Assembly (NCBI GenBank): GCA_004151065.3
Contig: NWUY0300005815.1
Location: 4,844-34,269 of the forward strand
DNA: 29,426 nucleotides
DNA from: Larix sibirica
Lineage: Eukaryota; Streptophyta; Pinopsida; Pinales; Pinaceae
Direction: 5' to 3'
Part shown: in pieces, positions 20,208 to 29,426 of the stretch
How positions within the stretch are numbered: position 1 is the stretch's first letter
How the letters are laid out: each line of letters starts with the position of its first letter
Position numbers and translations under genes: made by a program
Notes under the pieces: model-generated
Told to the model about the DNA's origin: nothing
The model's input: only the letters and a program-made list of their open reading frames with translations
The model's database searches: none

Positions 20208-20845
20208 TGCCCACATGGGCTCTCTTTACTCGTCCACAAATGCCTGCAATGCTACTTCAAAAATGCCTACATGGGGTGTTTCAAATGCCCACATGGTCTT
20301 CAAATAAATGCCCGCAGGGTGTCTTAGAAATGCCCGAATGTTGTCCTCCAGGATGCCCGCATTGCCACTTTAGAAATGCCCGTAGGAACCTTCTAGAAAT
20401 GCCCGCAAGGGGTCATGTAGATGCCCGCAGGGAGGCCTTACTTATGCCCGCAATACCTCCACAAAAATGCCTGCAATGGCCATTTAAAAATGCCCGCATG
20501 GGTCTTACTGAAATGCCCACAGAGGCCTTTATAGATGCCCGCAAGGACTCTCTAAAATGCCTGCAAGGGGGCCATAAAGTTTTTCCATCAAATGCCCACA
20601 AGAGGGCTTTGAAATGCCCACAAGAGGGCTTTGAAATGCCCGCAAGGGGCCTTCCAAATGCCCACAGGGGCATATGAAAATGCCCACAAGATGCATATAA
20701 AAAATGCCCACAGGCCGAGCTTTGAAGATGCCCGCATGGGCCAATAAAAATGCCTGCAGGGATACCTTAAAATGCGCACAAGGGCACTATGAAATGCCCG
20801 CAACACCCTCCAGATGCCCGCAACCATCTTCCAAATGCCCGCAGC
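20208..20845. repeat. Minisatellite of about 28 copies, ATGCCCGCA core
   Basis: Each unit begins (A)AAATGCCCGCA or a one-base variant (CCCACA, CCTGCA), followed by a G-rich stretch and a variable AT/CT tail. Units are about 20-24 bases. Examples are AAATGCCCGCAAGGGGCCTT at about 20635 and two identical neighbouring copies of AAATGCCCACAAGAGGGCTT near 20590-20630. The core is far better conserved than the tail. The array is open in several frames on both strands (20207-20677 plus, 20413-20673 minus) simply because of the repeat. Confidence 0.93.
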
Positions 20846-20859
20846 TGTGCTACCTTGTC

Positions 20860-21210
20860 TTGTTTTCCATCAGCCTTGTCCACCTCATCATCAATCCAGG
20901 TCCTTGTCCTTTGTGCCATGTCATCCATGCTTTCCTTTTCATCATGCATGTCATTAATGTCATGCATCATGTCCTTTTCCTTTCCATTTGTCATACATCA
21001 TGTCCTTGTCCTTGCCATGTCTTGGTCCATGTCATTACCTTTAAACTTTCCAAGTCATAAATGATTTCTTGTCAATATTTTCCAAGTCATCATCAACACT
21101 TGTCATGTTATTGTCCTTTGTCCATGCCATCACGTCCTTTATGTAACCAAATTAACCTTTTCCATGTCCTCCACTCATTGTCCTTTGTCATTAATGTATT
21201 GTCATCAATG
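20860..21210. repeat. CATGTC/TTGTCC-rich low-complexity region, right block
   Basis: Motifs CATGTCATT, CTTGTCCTTGCCATGTC and TTGTCCTTTGTC recur throughout. It is the counterpart of the block at 19560-19830, and together they bracket the minisatellite. Confidence 0.7.
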
Positions 21211-21232
21211 ACAATCATATTCATCAATTACA

Positions 21233-22658
21233 ATGAGGAATAACAATCTATGGTGTACCACATGCTCAGGGGAAGTCCATACCAGAGATACCTATCCCTA
21301 CAATGAACGAAAAAGGTACTATAACAACCGCAACACATACCAAAGGGAAATGAAACAACTGGAACAAAATCCAATAATATTCCCAGAAGAACAAAAGCTA
21401 GAAAATTTCCACACAACAAAACAAGCTATTTTTGTGACATTTGCGAGAGATTTGAGTCTCATTCGACCAAAGAATGCCCCTCTAATGCTGACAATGTGAA
21501 ACCAAAATGGTGTGGAATTTGCTGTATGACACAAAATTCGACTGCAAACTATATAAAGAAATTAAATACAAAATCAAACTACCATACAATGTACTGGATG
21601 TAGATGGTCGAACAGAAAGGTTGGGATGGTCGCAATAACGACTACCACATCAATGACCACCAAAACAATGACAACAATTGACTAGGAGGATACAATGGTC
21701 TTGGAAGGCATACCAATCGAGGATACCAACCACCAGGTCGAGGAAAACCATACTATTTTGTGTGCTACATCGAAGAACACCTGAGCCTAGACTGTCCATG
21801 GATGGACAAGACATATCTAAAATTTTGTACAGAATGTGGCATTGGGGAGCACAATCTAGAAGAGTGCCCCATCATGATGTTAACATCTTGTCTTGTGTTC
21901 CTAAAAATGAAGCATTGAATACTAAGAATTTACAAGTAATTAACAGACAAGGCACAAGAATTGGAGGAGATGATCCCCAGGTCACAAGAATACAAAGAAA
22001 ACAAGACGACTACCCTAATCCATTGAAGAAGAAAGAAATATTTAAAAATGCTACAAAAATATTTAAACAAATTTATTTTGAAGAAAATAATGCTGAAAAC
22101 AAAAAATAAAACACTTAATGAGTTATTACAACTCTTAACAAAAGAAGAAGTTGTTGCATGATTAATTGATATGAATGATACCTTATCAAAAATAATCTAG
22201 AGAATGAGAAAACCACCAAAAATATTTGTAGTCTAATTCAAAAAGATAAATCTGATATTGACCCTCTCATTGACCTGGAAGTCGAAGGATTCTTCATTTC
22301 ACAAGTCGTCCTTGACTTCAGGTTGCAAGCCAACATAATAACGAGATCAACATGGGAAAGCGTGGGTCAATCACGTCTAGTAGAGTTGGGAATCTATATT
22401 AAACTTTCCAACGAAGGACTAATTGAACCTATTGGCATATGGAAAAATGTTAAAAGCATATTTATTGGAATTAATACATGCATTGATTTTGAAATTATCG
22501 ACCCAAGAAAAGGATCTAAATCCTTCCCAGCCTTAGTTGGTCGACCGTGGGGACACAAAATTAAGGCTTCCATTTCCCTTGAAAAAGATAGAATTAAGCT
22601 CAAAGGAGGAGGAAAGAAAGTAATTATGCCTATTAATCCATCCCAAGGAAAACCCTAA
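21233..22658 (+). pseudogene. Gypsy element 2: zinc knuckles and retropepsin-like domain
   Basis: The first part of a retrotransposon polyprotein. Zinc knuckles: WCTTCSGEVHTRDTYPYN at about 21250 (GH to VH and the last Cys to Tyr, so damaged), CYIEEHLSLDCPWM near 21760 and CTECGIGEHNLEECPIMM near 21830 (intact CX2CX4HX4C). After a charged linker with stops (21950-22230) comes a retropepsin-like domain at about 22255-22658: DPLIDLEVEGFFISQVVLDF, ITRSTWESVG, FPALVGRPWGHKIKASISLE. The active-site Asp is followed by Phe-Arg-Leu where Asp-Phe-Gly-Ser would be expected, so activity is doubtful. Several frame changes occur. No start codon with good context or upstream gag was found. It is a different family from element 1: the protease is of a different type and there are several knuckles instead of one. 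Confidence 0.7.
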
Positions 22659-22814
22659 GCCGAGCTCGATGGTAACGACGCCGAAATCTGATGACTATAA
22701 AAAATAGTCCAAAATAATGAAGATTCTATCGAACCAAATGACCATGGAGAAATTCAATTGGGATATCCTATATCTGTCTAATACAATTCCGATTCAGAAC
22801 TTTATGACTAGAAA

Positions 22815-23520
22815 ATGGAAAATTATGAAGCACAAACCCGCGAATGCTGGTCAAACGAGCCTATTCCTAGAAAAAGAGTTCAACAATTTTTTACTATATC
22901 CACCATTCCAAATTTTTTTGAGAAAAAATTAAGAGAATACACGACACTAATCCCAACAAAGAGAGAACCGACAAGTATTCCACTGCTTCGATATAAAGAA
23001 TGAGAATCCCCAACTATACATATCGACAAAGTCTCTAAAAACATCGATGAGCAAGGTCATCTTCAAAGTCTGGTTGAAACCTTTACCGACTAGGCAGCAC
23101 AATCATGGGATACACATCAATCCCACCTCCATACATGGAATACTGCGACGACATACTTTGTCGAATGCTTCGGTGGAAATAAACTCACAGCGCAAGTAGA
23201 AATACCAAAATTTGTACAAGGCCAAGACCTAGCTAGACACATCAATCCATGTGAAAAGGAATGGAAATGACTAGGATATAGGGACGCAAGAATATATCTT
23301 CATATATTCCCAGGTAAACTTGAATACTTACCAAACAAATGGTACAATATGGAAGAGTCCAGTAGAGAAACCTTTAGTTGTCAAGAATTGAAAGAAAAAT
23401 TTATAAGAGATTTTTCTTTTACCCCGAAGGAAGAATGAAGCAAAGACACAGTCGAACAAATTAAAAGTTTTATAGAACCGACGAGCAATGTCACACCGAC
23501 TACAACAACCTGAGCGTAGT
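22815..23520 (+). pseudogene. Gypsy element 2: gag-like capsid domain between protease and RT
   Basis: After the protease the frame gives MENYEAQTRECWSNEP and RVQQFFTISTIPNFFEKKLR, then, across stops, LQSLVETFTD, AAQSWDTHQSHLHTWNTAT, GQDLARHINPCEKEWK, YLPNKWYNMEE and FSCQELKEKFIRDFSFTPKE. The tryptophan-rich helices and the KEKFIRDF-type ending are those of plant retrotransposon gag domains. Stops and frameshifts (for example near 23030, 23092 and 23270) kill it. Its place downstream of the protease and upstream of RT is unusual; see findings. Confidence 0.6.
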
Positions 23521-23589
23521 CTACATGTAATAACATCACGACCAGACCGGTCCATCACTTGACTCGACTAGAACTCAAAAACGACAAAA

Positions 23590-24604
23590 CTATAGGAAAA
23601 AGATTAAGGTGGAAAAGAGATCATCCTTCCGTAGTAAAACCCATAAAGTCCCCGATGAAAGTCGCCACAGAAGAAAATATTGTACAAGAAAGACTTACTG
23701 AAAAATAATTCCCCATTGACTTTACAGAATTCAAAGAAGGAGAATGGCCAATTAATGAAACAAGATAACCAAAGTGGATGGATGCACAAATCAAAACAAA
23801 AGAAATCAATATTACAAATGATGACCGACCAAAAATGGTGAAAATAGGAGACTATTGTTTTGAACAGTAAAACAAAAATAACTAATTTTTTAAAAGAATA
23901 CCAAGATGTATTCACAAGAGATTATAAATATTTAAAGGGTCTAGTACAAGAAATGGGTAAAATTAAAATCGACATAAAACCATACGCCAGACCTGTTAAG
24001 AAATGATTGTATAAGTTGGCACATAAGTACAAAGACATAGTAAAGAAAGAAATAGAAAATATGCTAGCTGCTGGAATCATATATTCGGAAGACCAATCAG
24101 AATGGGCCAGTCCTATGGTCATTCAACCAAATAAGCACAACCAAAAAAATTACGTATTTGTGTCGACTTTAGAGGATTAAACAAAGTGACACTAACCGAC
24201 CCTTTTCCTACACCCTTTGCCGATGAAATCATCAATGAAGTTGCAGGTCATGAATGTTATTCTTTTACCGATAGATTTTTTGGATATAACCAAGTTCCTA
24301 TTGCTAAAGAAGATCGACATAAAACAACATTTGTTTGTGAGTTTGGATCATTTGACTATAAAGTGATTCCATTTGGTCTAAAGAATGCACCTACAGTATT
24401 TTCAAGAATAGTTGTAAAAGCATCTCAAGAATACTTATACAAAACTATGACTGTCTACTTCGACAATTGGACAATATATTCATTACTAAGGGACCATGTT
24501 CACTGGCTCCGTCTCATGCTAGAATGATGCAGACAAATACAACTATCCTTGAACATTAAAAAGTGCATATTTGCAACACCAATTGGAATCCTTTTAGGAC
24601 ATGT
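23590..24604 (+). pseudogene. Gypsy element 2: reverse transcriptase, 3'-truncated
   Basis: RT would copy the element RNA into DNA. The linker reads FPIDFTEFKEGEWPINE. RT proper starts near 23935: GLVQEMGKIKIDIKPYARPV, YKLAHKYKDIVKKEIENMLA, AGIIYSEDQSEWASPMVIQP, then a frameshift near 24150 to LRICVDFRGLNKVTLTDPFP, CYSFTDRFFGYNQVPIAKED, FGLKNAPTVFSRIVVK and TVYFDNWTIYS, ending LNIKKCIFATPIGILLGH. The catalytic pair expected as Asp-Asp is Asp-Asn, and the DGFSG motif is DRFFG, so the enzyme would be inactive. The sequence stops matching at 24604, next to the N at 24605; RNase H and integrase are absent. Confidence 0.88.
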
Positions 24605-24605
24605 N

Positions 24606-25484
24606 AGTCTTATATTTTTGACTTACTATTAATGCTTAATTTTTATGTAGTTTTTCTATGTTTTCAAAAAATGGTTTATTAAACTTATTTCTTTTAAAAT
24701 GAAAAACATATATTCTATTTTCTAAAAAATGAAAATAATTCTTTTTTTATTGGCAAAAGATGCTTAGAATTTTACTCTAATCTTTGGAGGTCTTTGGAAG
24801 AGGAAATTAATTTTCACAAATTAAAATTAATTTAAAAATAAAAAATGGGAGAATTTTACACATGTTAATGTAGTATAGCTCATTGTCCTTAAGTATCCAG
24901 AGATGAATTGAATTCAAGTTCCAGGTTGCCCTTCATCATTAGCAGTATCTCGCCCAACACCCTTTTTGTTCAATAATGAGTAGTAGCTCAAAACCATGGT
25001 GATAGCTAGTTCATTGGTCAATGATCGAGACGACTGATAGACTCAATTAATGATACATTGTTCGGGGACTGAATACTTTCACTTCGATATGTACCCAAAT
25101 TCGCTTTATAAATGAACTACAACAAAACTCCTCACTAATAAACTATGTCTACCATGAAAATATCGATGTGGTATGTTGGTAGTAAAGGCTACCAGTGAAC
25201 TTTGATAAGTTAGTTTTCCAAAACAAAGCTGAATATGGGGATACAATTCAATGCCGTGCATTTCAATTTCAATGCTCTCAATTTCTCTTCCAATTCTTCA
25301 ATATCTGGATCCACGTTTTCAAAGAAACATTATCCAATATTTAACGTTTTATCGATATGCTCTACCACTGGAATATCCATCTTTTCCTTGTTCTCTTTCA
25401 AATGATTTTTAATGTTGTAAGTATAATTCTCCACATGTGAGCTCTTATTGGATCTTCCTTTTGTTTTTGTTACAAATTCGAAAA
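24606..25484. other. Gene-free AT-rich stretch
   Basis: Unique AT-rich sequence without convincing open frames. The sharp change at the N base 24605 may be an assembly join rather than a biological end. Confidence 0.5.
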
Positions 25485-25905
25485 CTTTAGTCCACATGCG
25501 GGATATATGTTTTGTTTTGGTTTTGCCCAGAGAAAGTCTTCGTTTTGTTTAGCTTTTCATAAAATAATTTCTGATAGTTTCGTCTACATGTGGTTGTTTT
25601 GGTTTGGACAAAGAAATATGCCAACACCAATCTACATGTTGTTGGATCTTATTTTTTGTTTTGGTATGGACAAATAAATATTCTAACAAAATTCTGACAC
25701 TTTCGTATACATGCAGCCTCTTTGGTTTTTTTGGTTTGGACAAAGAAATTATTCGACTAGTCCACATGTGGACTCTACGTTTTGTTTAAGTTTGGACCAA
25801 TAACTTCTTCAAACACTTCTGTCGGCATGCGGGCTTTCATTTGGTTTTGAATGGGACCAATAAATTCTTCAAACAATTCAGTGCACATGGGGCTCTGGTT
25901 TTCAT
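25485..25905. repeat. Degenerate minisatellite, about seven units of 50-90 bases
   Basis: Each unit has CACATGYGG (or a variant such as CTACATGTGG or GGCATGCGGG), then a T-rich TTTTGGTTTGGAC, then AAAGAAATT or AATAAATTCTTC. Core starts are near 25491, 25583, 25632, 25708, 25761, 25824 and 25881. Units are diverged in length and sequence, so the array is old. Confidence 0.75.
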
Positions 25906-26109
25906 ATTTTCAAATTGTATTTAGAATATGACATGGGAAGCGAGAATAATTAGATGCGTGGACAAACTAATTGATACATGTAATCTACATTGCAGAGATG
26001 TTTTATTTTGTTTTATGAATTCTAAAATTATATTTATAATATGACATAGTCATATAAAAGATTAGAATAATTAATTGAACTTTGAAAAATGTTTTAGAGC
26101 CAGATTTCT

Positions 26110-26400
26110 TGGATAAGTTGGTTTCCCCCCTCCAGCTTCTGCAAGCCTTAGCAGTACAAGTAACGTTAGGTATGCAACTACCAGACTTTTAGGAGGATTT
26201 AATGGAAATCTATTACAACTAGACACGATTCCACTATTCCAAAAACAAGTGATTCTTGTCTTTACAAAATGCGTAGGTTGGAGGAGGCTCATCGCCTATC
26301 TCTTTTCTTCCAATATGCCTTCGGTCAGTCTTCGATTCCTACAATAGAAAAGGAGGTTTTTGTTAAACATGTAAGAGTTAGACATACTATTCATAATCTA
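26110..26400 (+). other. Exon-like open stretch, unrecognised
   Basis: Two overlapping plus-strand frames are open without early stops. One from about 26117 to 26344 reads ASLSSTSNVRYATTRLLGGF, then LLQLDTIPLFQKQVILVF, a Ser/Thr/Arg-rich start that could be a transit peptide. The other starts at ATG 26269 (MRRLEEAHRLSLFFQYAFGQ) and reaches a GTAAGA donor at about 26370. A minus-strand frame (26071-26292) is also open. I cannot choose between them or name a family. Confidence 0.25.
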
Positions 26401-26962
26401 GTTGTTTCCTTACGCAAACTTCGGTTCTAACTTGTTTTAGAATTATCCATATTATTTTTTCACATGGAATTTATGAACCCCGTGACAGATAAAACAAAAC
26501 AAGCTTAACCAAAAATGTATGGAATTAAATTGTGATAAAAGGTTCTAGATCCTCAACAATTATAAGTCCGCCAAACTAGTCACGAATTGTGCGACGTATC
26601 GTTCTCTCTTGTAATGTGAATTATGTATATCGTGAAAACTTACAAGCATGCATTTGATGTTGTCTTACCGGTAGGATTCCATGTTATGTGGCTTGGTTCT
26701 TAGCACAGATGCCCATGCATTTTCCATAAATTCCATTTCAAAAGGGATGTCGCGCCAACTAGTTTCTGAATGAGATGGGACTCCTCTTTACCTCAGTTTA
26801 CCCTCCTCGAGATGTTATCATACTGCATTACTTTGATCTTCTTGCAATATTTGACTAAATTCCATTTTTATTGTTTGACTATAGAATGATGCCTTAATGT
26901 GGAAAGTAGTGGTTCTTGTTCATGAATTATTTTCATAAATTCAATGGGGATTTCAACTTGCA

Positions 26963-27052
26963 GAGTTTGATCTTATGGTCCGCAGGAGCATTGAAAATTT
27001 GTCTTTTGTGAGCACCATTGCTCTCACCATGCCAATCCAGGAATGGAGGTGA
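26963..27052 (+). other. Exon-like stretch after a splice acceptor
   Basis: After TTCAACTTGCAG the sequence reads EFDLMVRRSIENLSFVSTIA then LTMPIQEWR and TGA, in one frame with exon-like composition. The donor could be AGG/TGACTG-like but is poor. It may belong to the same host gene as 26110-26400. Not recognised. Confidence 0.3.
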
Positions 27053-27105
27053 CTGCTTTCAACAATATTTTCCCCAATTAATTTTGATGATTTGTTAATG
27101 TTGCA

Positions 27106-29426
27106 TTGTAATGTCCCTCAAAATAAGCCCTAATATTCTTTTAGATAGTAACTATATCTGCGATGAAAAAATAGATTATATTGTTTCAAATACTTCCTAT
27201 TCAACAAAGATATATAACTTGAATTACTATAGGGAATAATTAAATTTCAACTCCTCCTTTCCAATTCAACCACTATATAGAACCTTCATATATATACATA
27301 TATATTTAGAATTTCCCATCCTAAGTTCTTCCCACCACATTTATATGTTCTTTTCCTAAATCTTAAAAAAAACAATAATCCTCATATCAACAATGCTTAT
27401 AAAGGGATGTATATAGAGAGACGGGCCTTTCCTTTTTCTCCATTAAATCATATACAATTTTACTTTACTCACTTTTTATAATACCTAAATAATAAGATAT
27501 ATAATTTATACGTTGGGTCTTTCTTATTATCATAATATGTGTAACACTTTCATAAATTCCAAATAAAAACACGTCTCTGATAAATTAATTAGTATAATTA
27601 CAATTGCGCAGTCTGGGTTTTTGTTTAACGAACATTGTATGGCCAACAGGTTCTGAAATAGGCTTTCCCCAAATCTTTTCAAAAACAAATCTGGGTGAAG
27701 GTATCAATTAATACAAAGGAAGAGATGACCTATCATAGAGTACAACGAAATAGACCGAGGCTTCTAAGGGTGAGGGTATAAACCCAAAACAGAGACTTAA
27801 AGAAAATCAATTCGTAGAGTAAATGGATAGGGGTCAAGGCTTCCTGGGCATAAAGCTAGTAAGCAATATATTTCAGAAATAATTAAACCTCCAATATAGC
27901 AATTCAAACTCTAAATCTAAACAAAGACTTTGAACTATGAATTTAATAATTAGTCTCAAGTGTTTACTCAACTACTACTTAAACTCAAATTTAAACGGCC
28001 AAACTTTGGTTTAAATGTTTACTTTTATCTATAACTCAAATCTAACTTTAATTTATATACTTTAATTTAGTAATTTTCTAGACTTCAAATACTTTAAATT
28101 TTAACTTAAAATATCTCAACTTTAATTAAATAAATAATTAAATTTCCATTTAAACATTCATTTAAACAGATAACTAGACTTTAGATAAGACAAAACTTTT
28201 ACACAAATAATTAAGTTTTAAGTTAAAACAATCAATTTAAATAACTAGGTTCTAATTAAAATATAAACTTTAATTTAAACAATAAATAAACTCTAATCCA
28301 CATAGAGAACTACACTTTTATAAATTGAAACCAATAATTTAATTTAGGCAAATACTAAACTTTTAATTCCCATAATCTACTAAATTCTAAAAGTTAAATT
28401 TTAATTTTTAACATTTAACTATTATTACTAAATTTTTAATCGCATAATAAAAACTAAATACCTTGTTTGAAAATAAATAACAAAAGACACTTATCTTCTA
28501 TAGTTAGAATGGACTACCGAAAGCTTGACTTCAACTTCAAAGTTCCTCCCTCCCAACTGACCTCAGTTCTGCATAGGTTTTCCCGTAAAGAGATCACCCC
28601 GAGCTAGAATCCGGCTCTCTTTTCTTTATTCAATTTTTATTTACCTTTCTTTTCCTTCTTGCCAGAAAATATGAAGAAGAGAGGGAGAAGAACCGGGCTC
28701 CCCTTTCCAAACACCATAGTATCCTTTTTATAGTAGTATTTAGGTTTTTTTTACTATCACCATAAGTTCTTGTTAGAACTTAACTTGTTTAATCTTTAGT
28801 TATTTTTAACTCATAGATTTACTTAGTCAACCTTTGGTTAACTGGTCTAATCTTTAGCTTTATTTATCTAATCAATTTAACATAAATAACTTATCTTTAA
28901 ATTAACTCAAGATTAATTGACTTAACTCATCTTTAAATTAACTCGGGATCTTTAATTAGTTCACTTAAGGTATCGATTTATATGGTTAACATGCTATACT
29001 ATTAAATAGCTAAGAGTTTCCCATGCATCTACCAGTTAACATTTTCTTCATTGGTAGTTAAACATATAGTTCTTTTTAATCTCACCTATTTTATTTATAT
29101 TTTAAATAATATTTATTTAGAAATACCGATCTGTTTCCTTGGTAATAATAAGTCATTTATCTTTTATTCATAATTTATAATTAGGAAATTACCAATCATT
29201 TTCCACTTAGGAATTTTAATGACATATTTTGTCAAGGCTAGGCTACCAACGTTCTTTATGTTAATTTNCTCTCTCTCTCTCTCTCTCTCTCCATTTATAA
29301 GTCCCTCCCTCTTCACCTCTTACTCACTCAATCTCTCCCTCCCTCTTGACCTATCACACTTCCCCATCCCCTAATTACAATATATATTTGAATAATGTAT
29401 TTTATATAAATTGATGATGATGAATA
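27106..29426. other. AT-rich tail, possibly an LTR; no genes
   Basis: From TGTAATGTCCCTC at 27106 onward no coding sequence is seen. 27950-28480 is low complexity, with frequent TTTAAATT/ACTTTAATTTAA motifs, and 28780-28980 repeats ATCTTTAAATTAACTC-like phrases. The start, the absence of genes and the pyrimidine-rich right end would fit a long LTR, but no boundary pair or primer-binding site is visible. Confidence 0.3.
29269..29291. repeat. (CT)n microsatellite
   Basis: About eleven CT repeats directly after an N at 29268, followed by a pyrimidine-rich stretch (CCCTCCCTCTTCACC) to about 29370. The N suggests trouble sequencing or assembling the repeat, so its length is uncertain. Confidence 0.95.

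Larger units (their letters stand above)
19139..21230 (+). mobile_element. Putative LTR or leader region of gypsy element 2
   Basis: The segment starts TGTTAGACACAATGGC, has a hairpin at once, contains long simple and tandem repeats, is AT- or CT-rich without coding sequence, and ends just before the first zinc knuckle of a gypsy polyprotein on the same strand. That is the position of an LTR and leader, but no primer-binding site was recognised near the right end. The assignment is inferred from layout. Confidence 0.4.

Noticed and set aside
20207-20827. Open frames on both strands across the minisatellite
   Set aside because: They follow from the repeated unit, whose core has no stop in several frames. 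The tails drift freely, so there is no sign of protein-level constraint.
20208-20845. CRISPR-like array (short repeats with variable spacers)
   Set aside because: Plant context, units of only 20-24 bases with a nine-base core, spacers of about 11-13 bases, and no cas genes. This is a minisatellite.
23604-23915. 103-residue Phe-rich minus-strand frame
   Set aside because: It is the antisense shadow of the Lys/Glu-rich linker of gypsy element 2 and has no motif.
21233-24604. Endogenous pararetrovirus (Caulimoviridae) instead of a gypsy element
   Set aside because: RT motifs (FGLKNAPTVFSRIV, CRQIQLSLNIKKCIF) and the gag-like domain look like plant gypsy elements, and no movement-protein signature was seen.

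Overview
The window looks like nuclear DNA of a land plant with a large, repeat-rich genome. A gymnosperm or fern seems plausible, but the sequence does not decide this. The signs are high A+T content, long gene-poor stretches, GT..AG introns of 70-190 bases, plant tRNA-iMet-type primer-binding sites, several decayed LTR retrotransposons, and a fragment of a plant NHL/LEA_2 gene. No bacterial-style operons, rRNA, tRNA or CRISPR arrays were seen. Single N bases at 10091, 17097, 18448, 24605 and 29268 point to a draft assembly, so some single-base frameshifts may be sequencing errors.

Layout. 1-305 (minus) is the edge of a Ty3/gypsy integrase. 306-6280 is mostly featureless AT-rich DNA with small tandem duplications. 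6280-10290 (minus) is the most informative block. Read 5' to 3' on the minus strand it holds a PIF1-type helicase, an endonuclease/exonuclease/phosphatase (EEP) domain joined to it by a linker with coding potential, and then an intron-containing RPA70-like gene (OB folds plus a zinc ribbon) with a degenerate duplicate of its first exons. This is what one would expect from a decayed Helitron of the Helentron (Helitron2-like) type that also carries the RPA gene common in plant Helitrons. The Rep domain and Walker A motif are not visible. 11639-12314 (plus) shows exon-like segments of a gene I do not recognise. 13877-14372 (plus) is a frameshifted NHL/LEA_2 membrane-anchored protein.

14829-17585 (plus) is a truncated gypsy element: LTR end, primer-binding site, pyrimidine-rich leader, gag, zinc knuckle, protease and the first residues of reverse transcriptase (RT). 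It ends near 17585. A second LTR-element fragment in the opposite orientation lies at about 17893-18223 and is marked by its own primer-binding site. 19139-21230 is repeat-rich, probably LTR or leader sequence. It contains about 28 copies of a 20-24 base ATGCCCGCA minisatellite flanked by CATGTC-rich DNA. 21233-24604 (plus) is a second, different gypsy-type polyprotein with the unusual order zinc knuckles, protease, gag-like domain, RT; it breaks off inside RT next to an N base. 24606-29426 has a degenerate 60-75 base minisatellite, two weak exon-like stretches, and an AT-rich tail that may belong to an LTR.

Nothing here looks like an intact working gene. The window is a graveyard of mobile elements with a few host gene fragments. 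The helicase-EEP-RPA cluster is the most interesting content.
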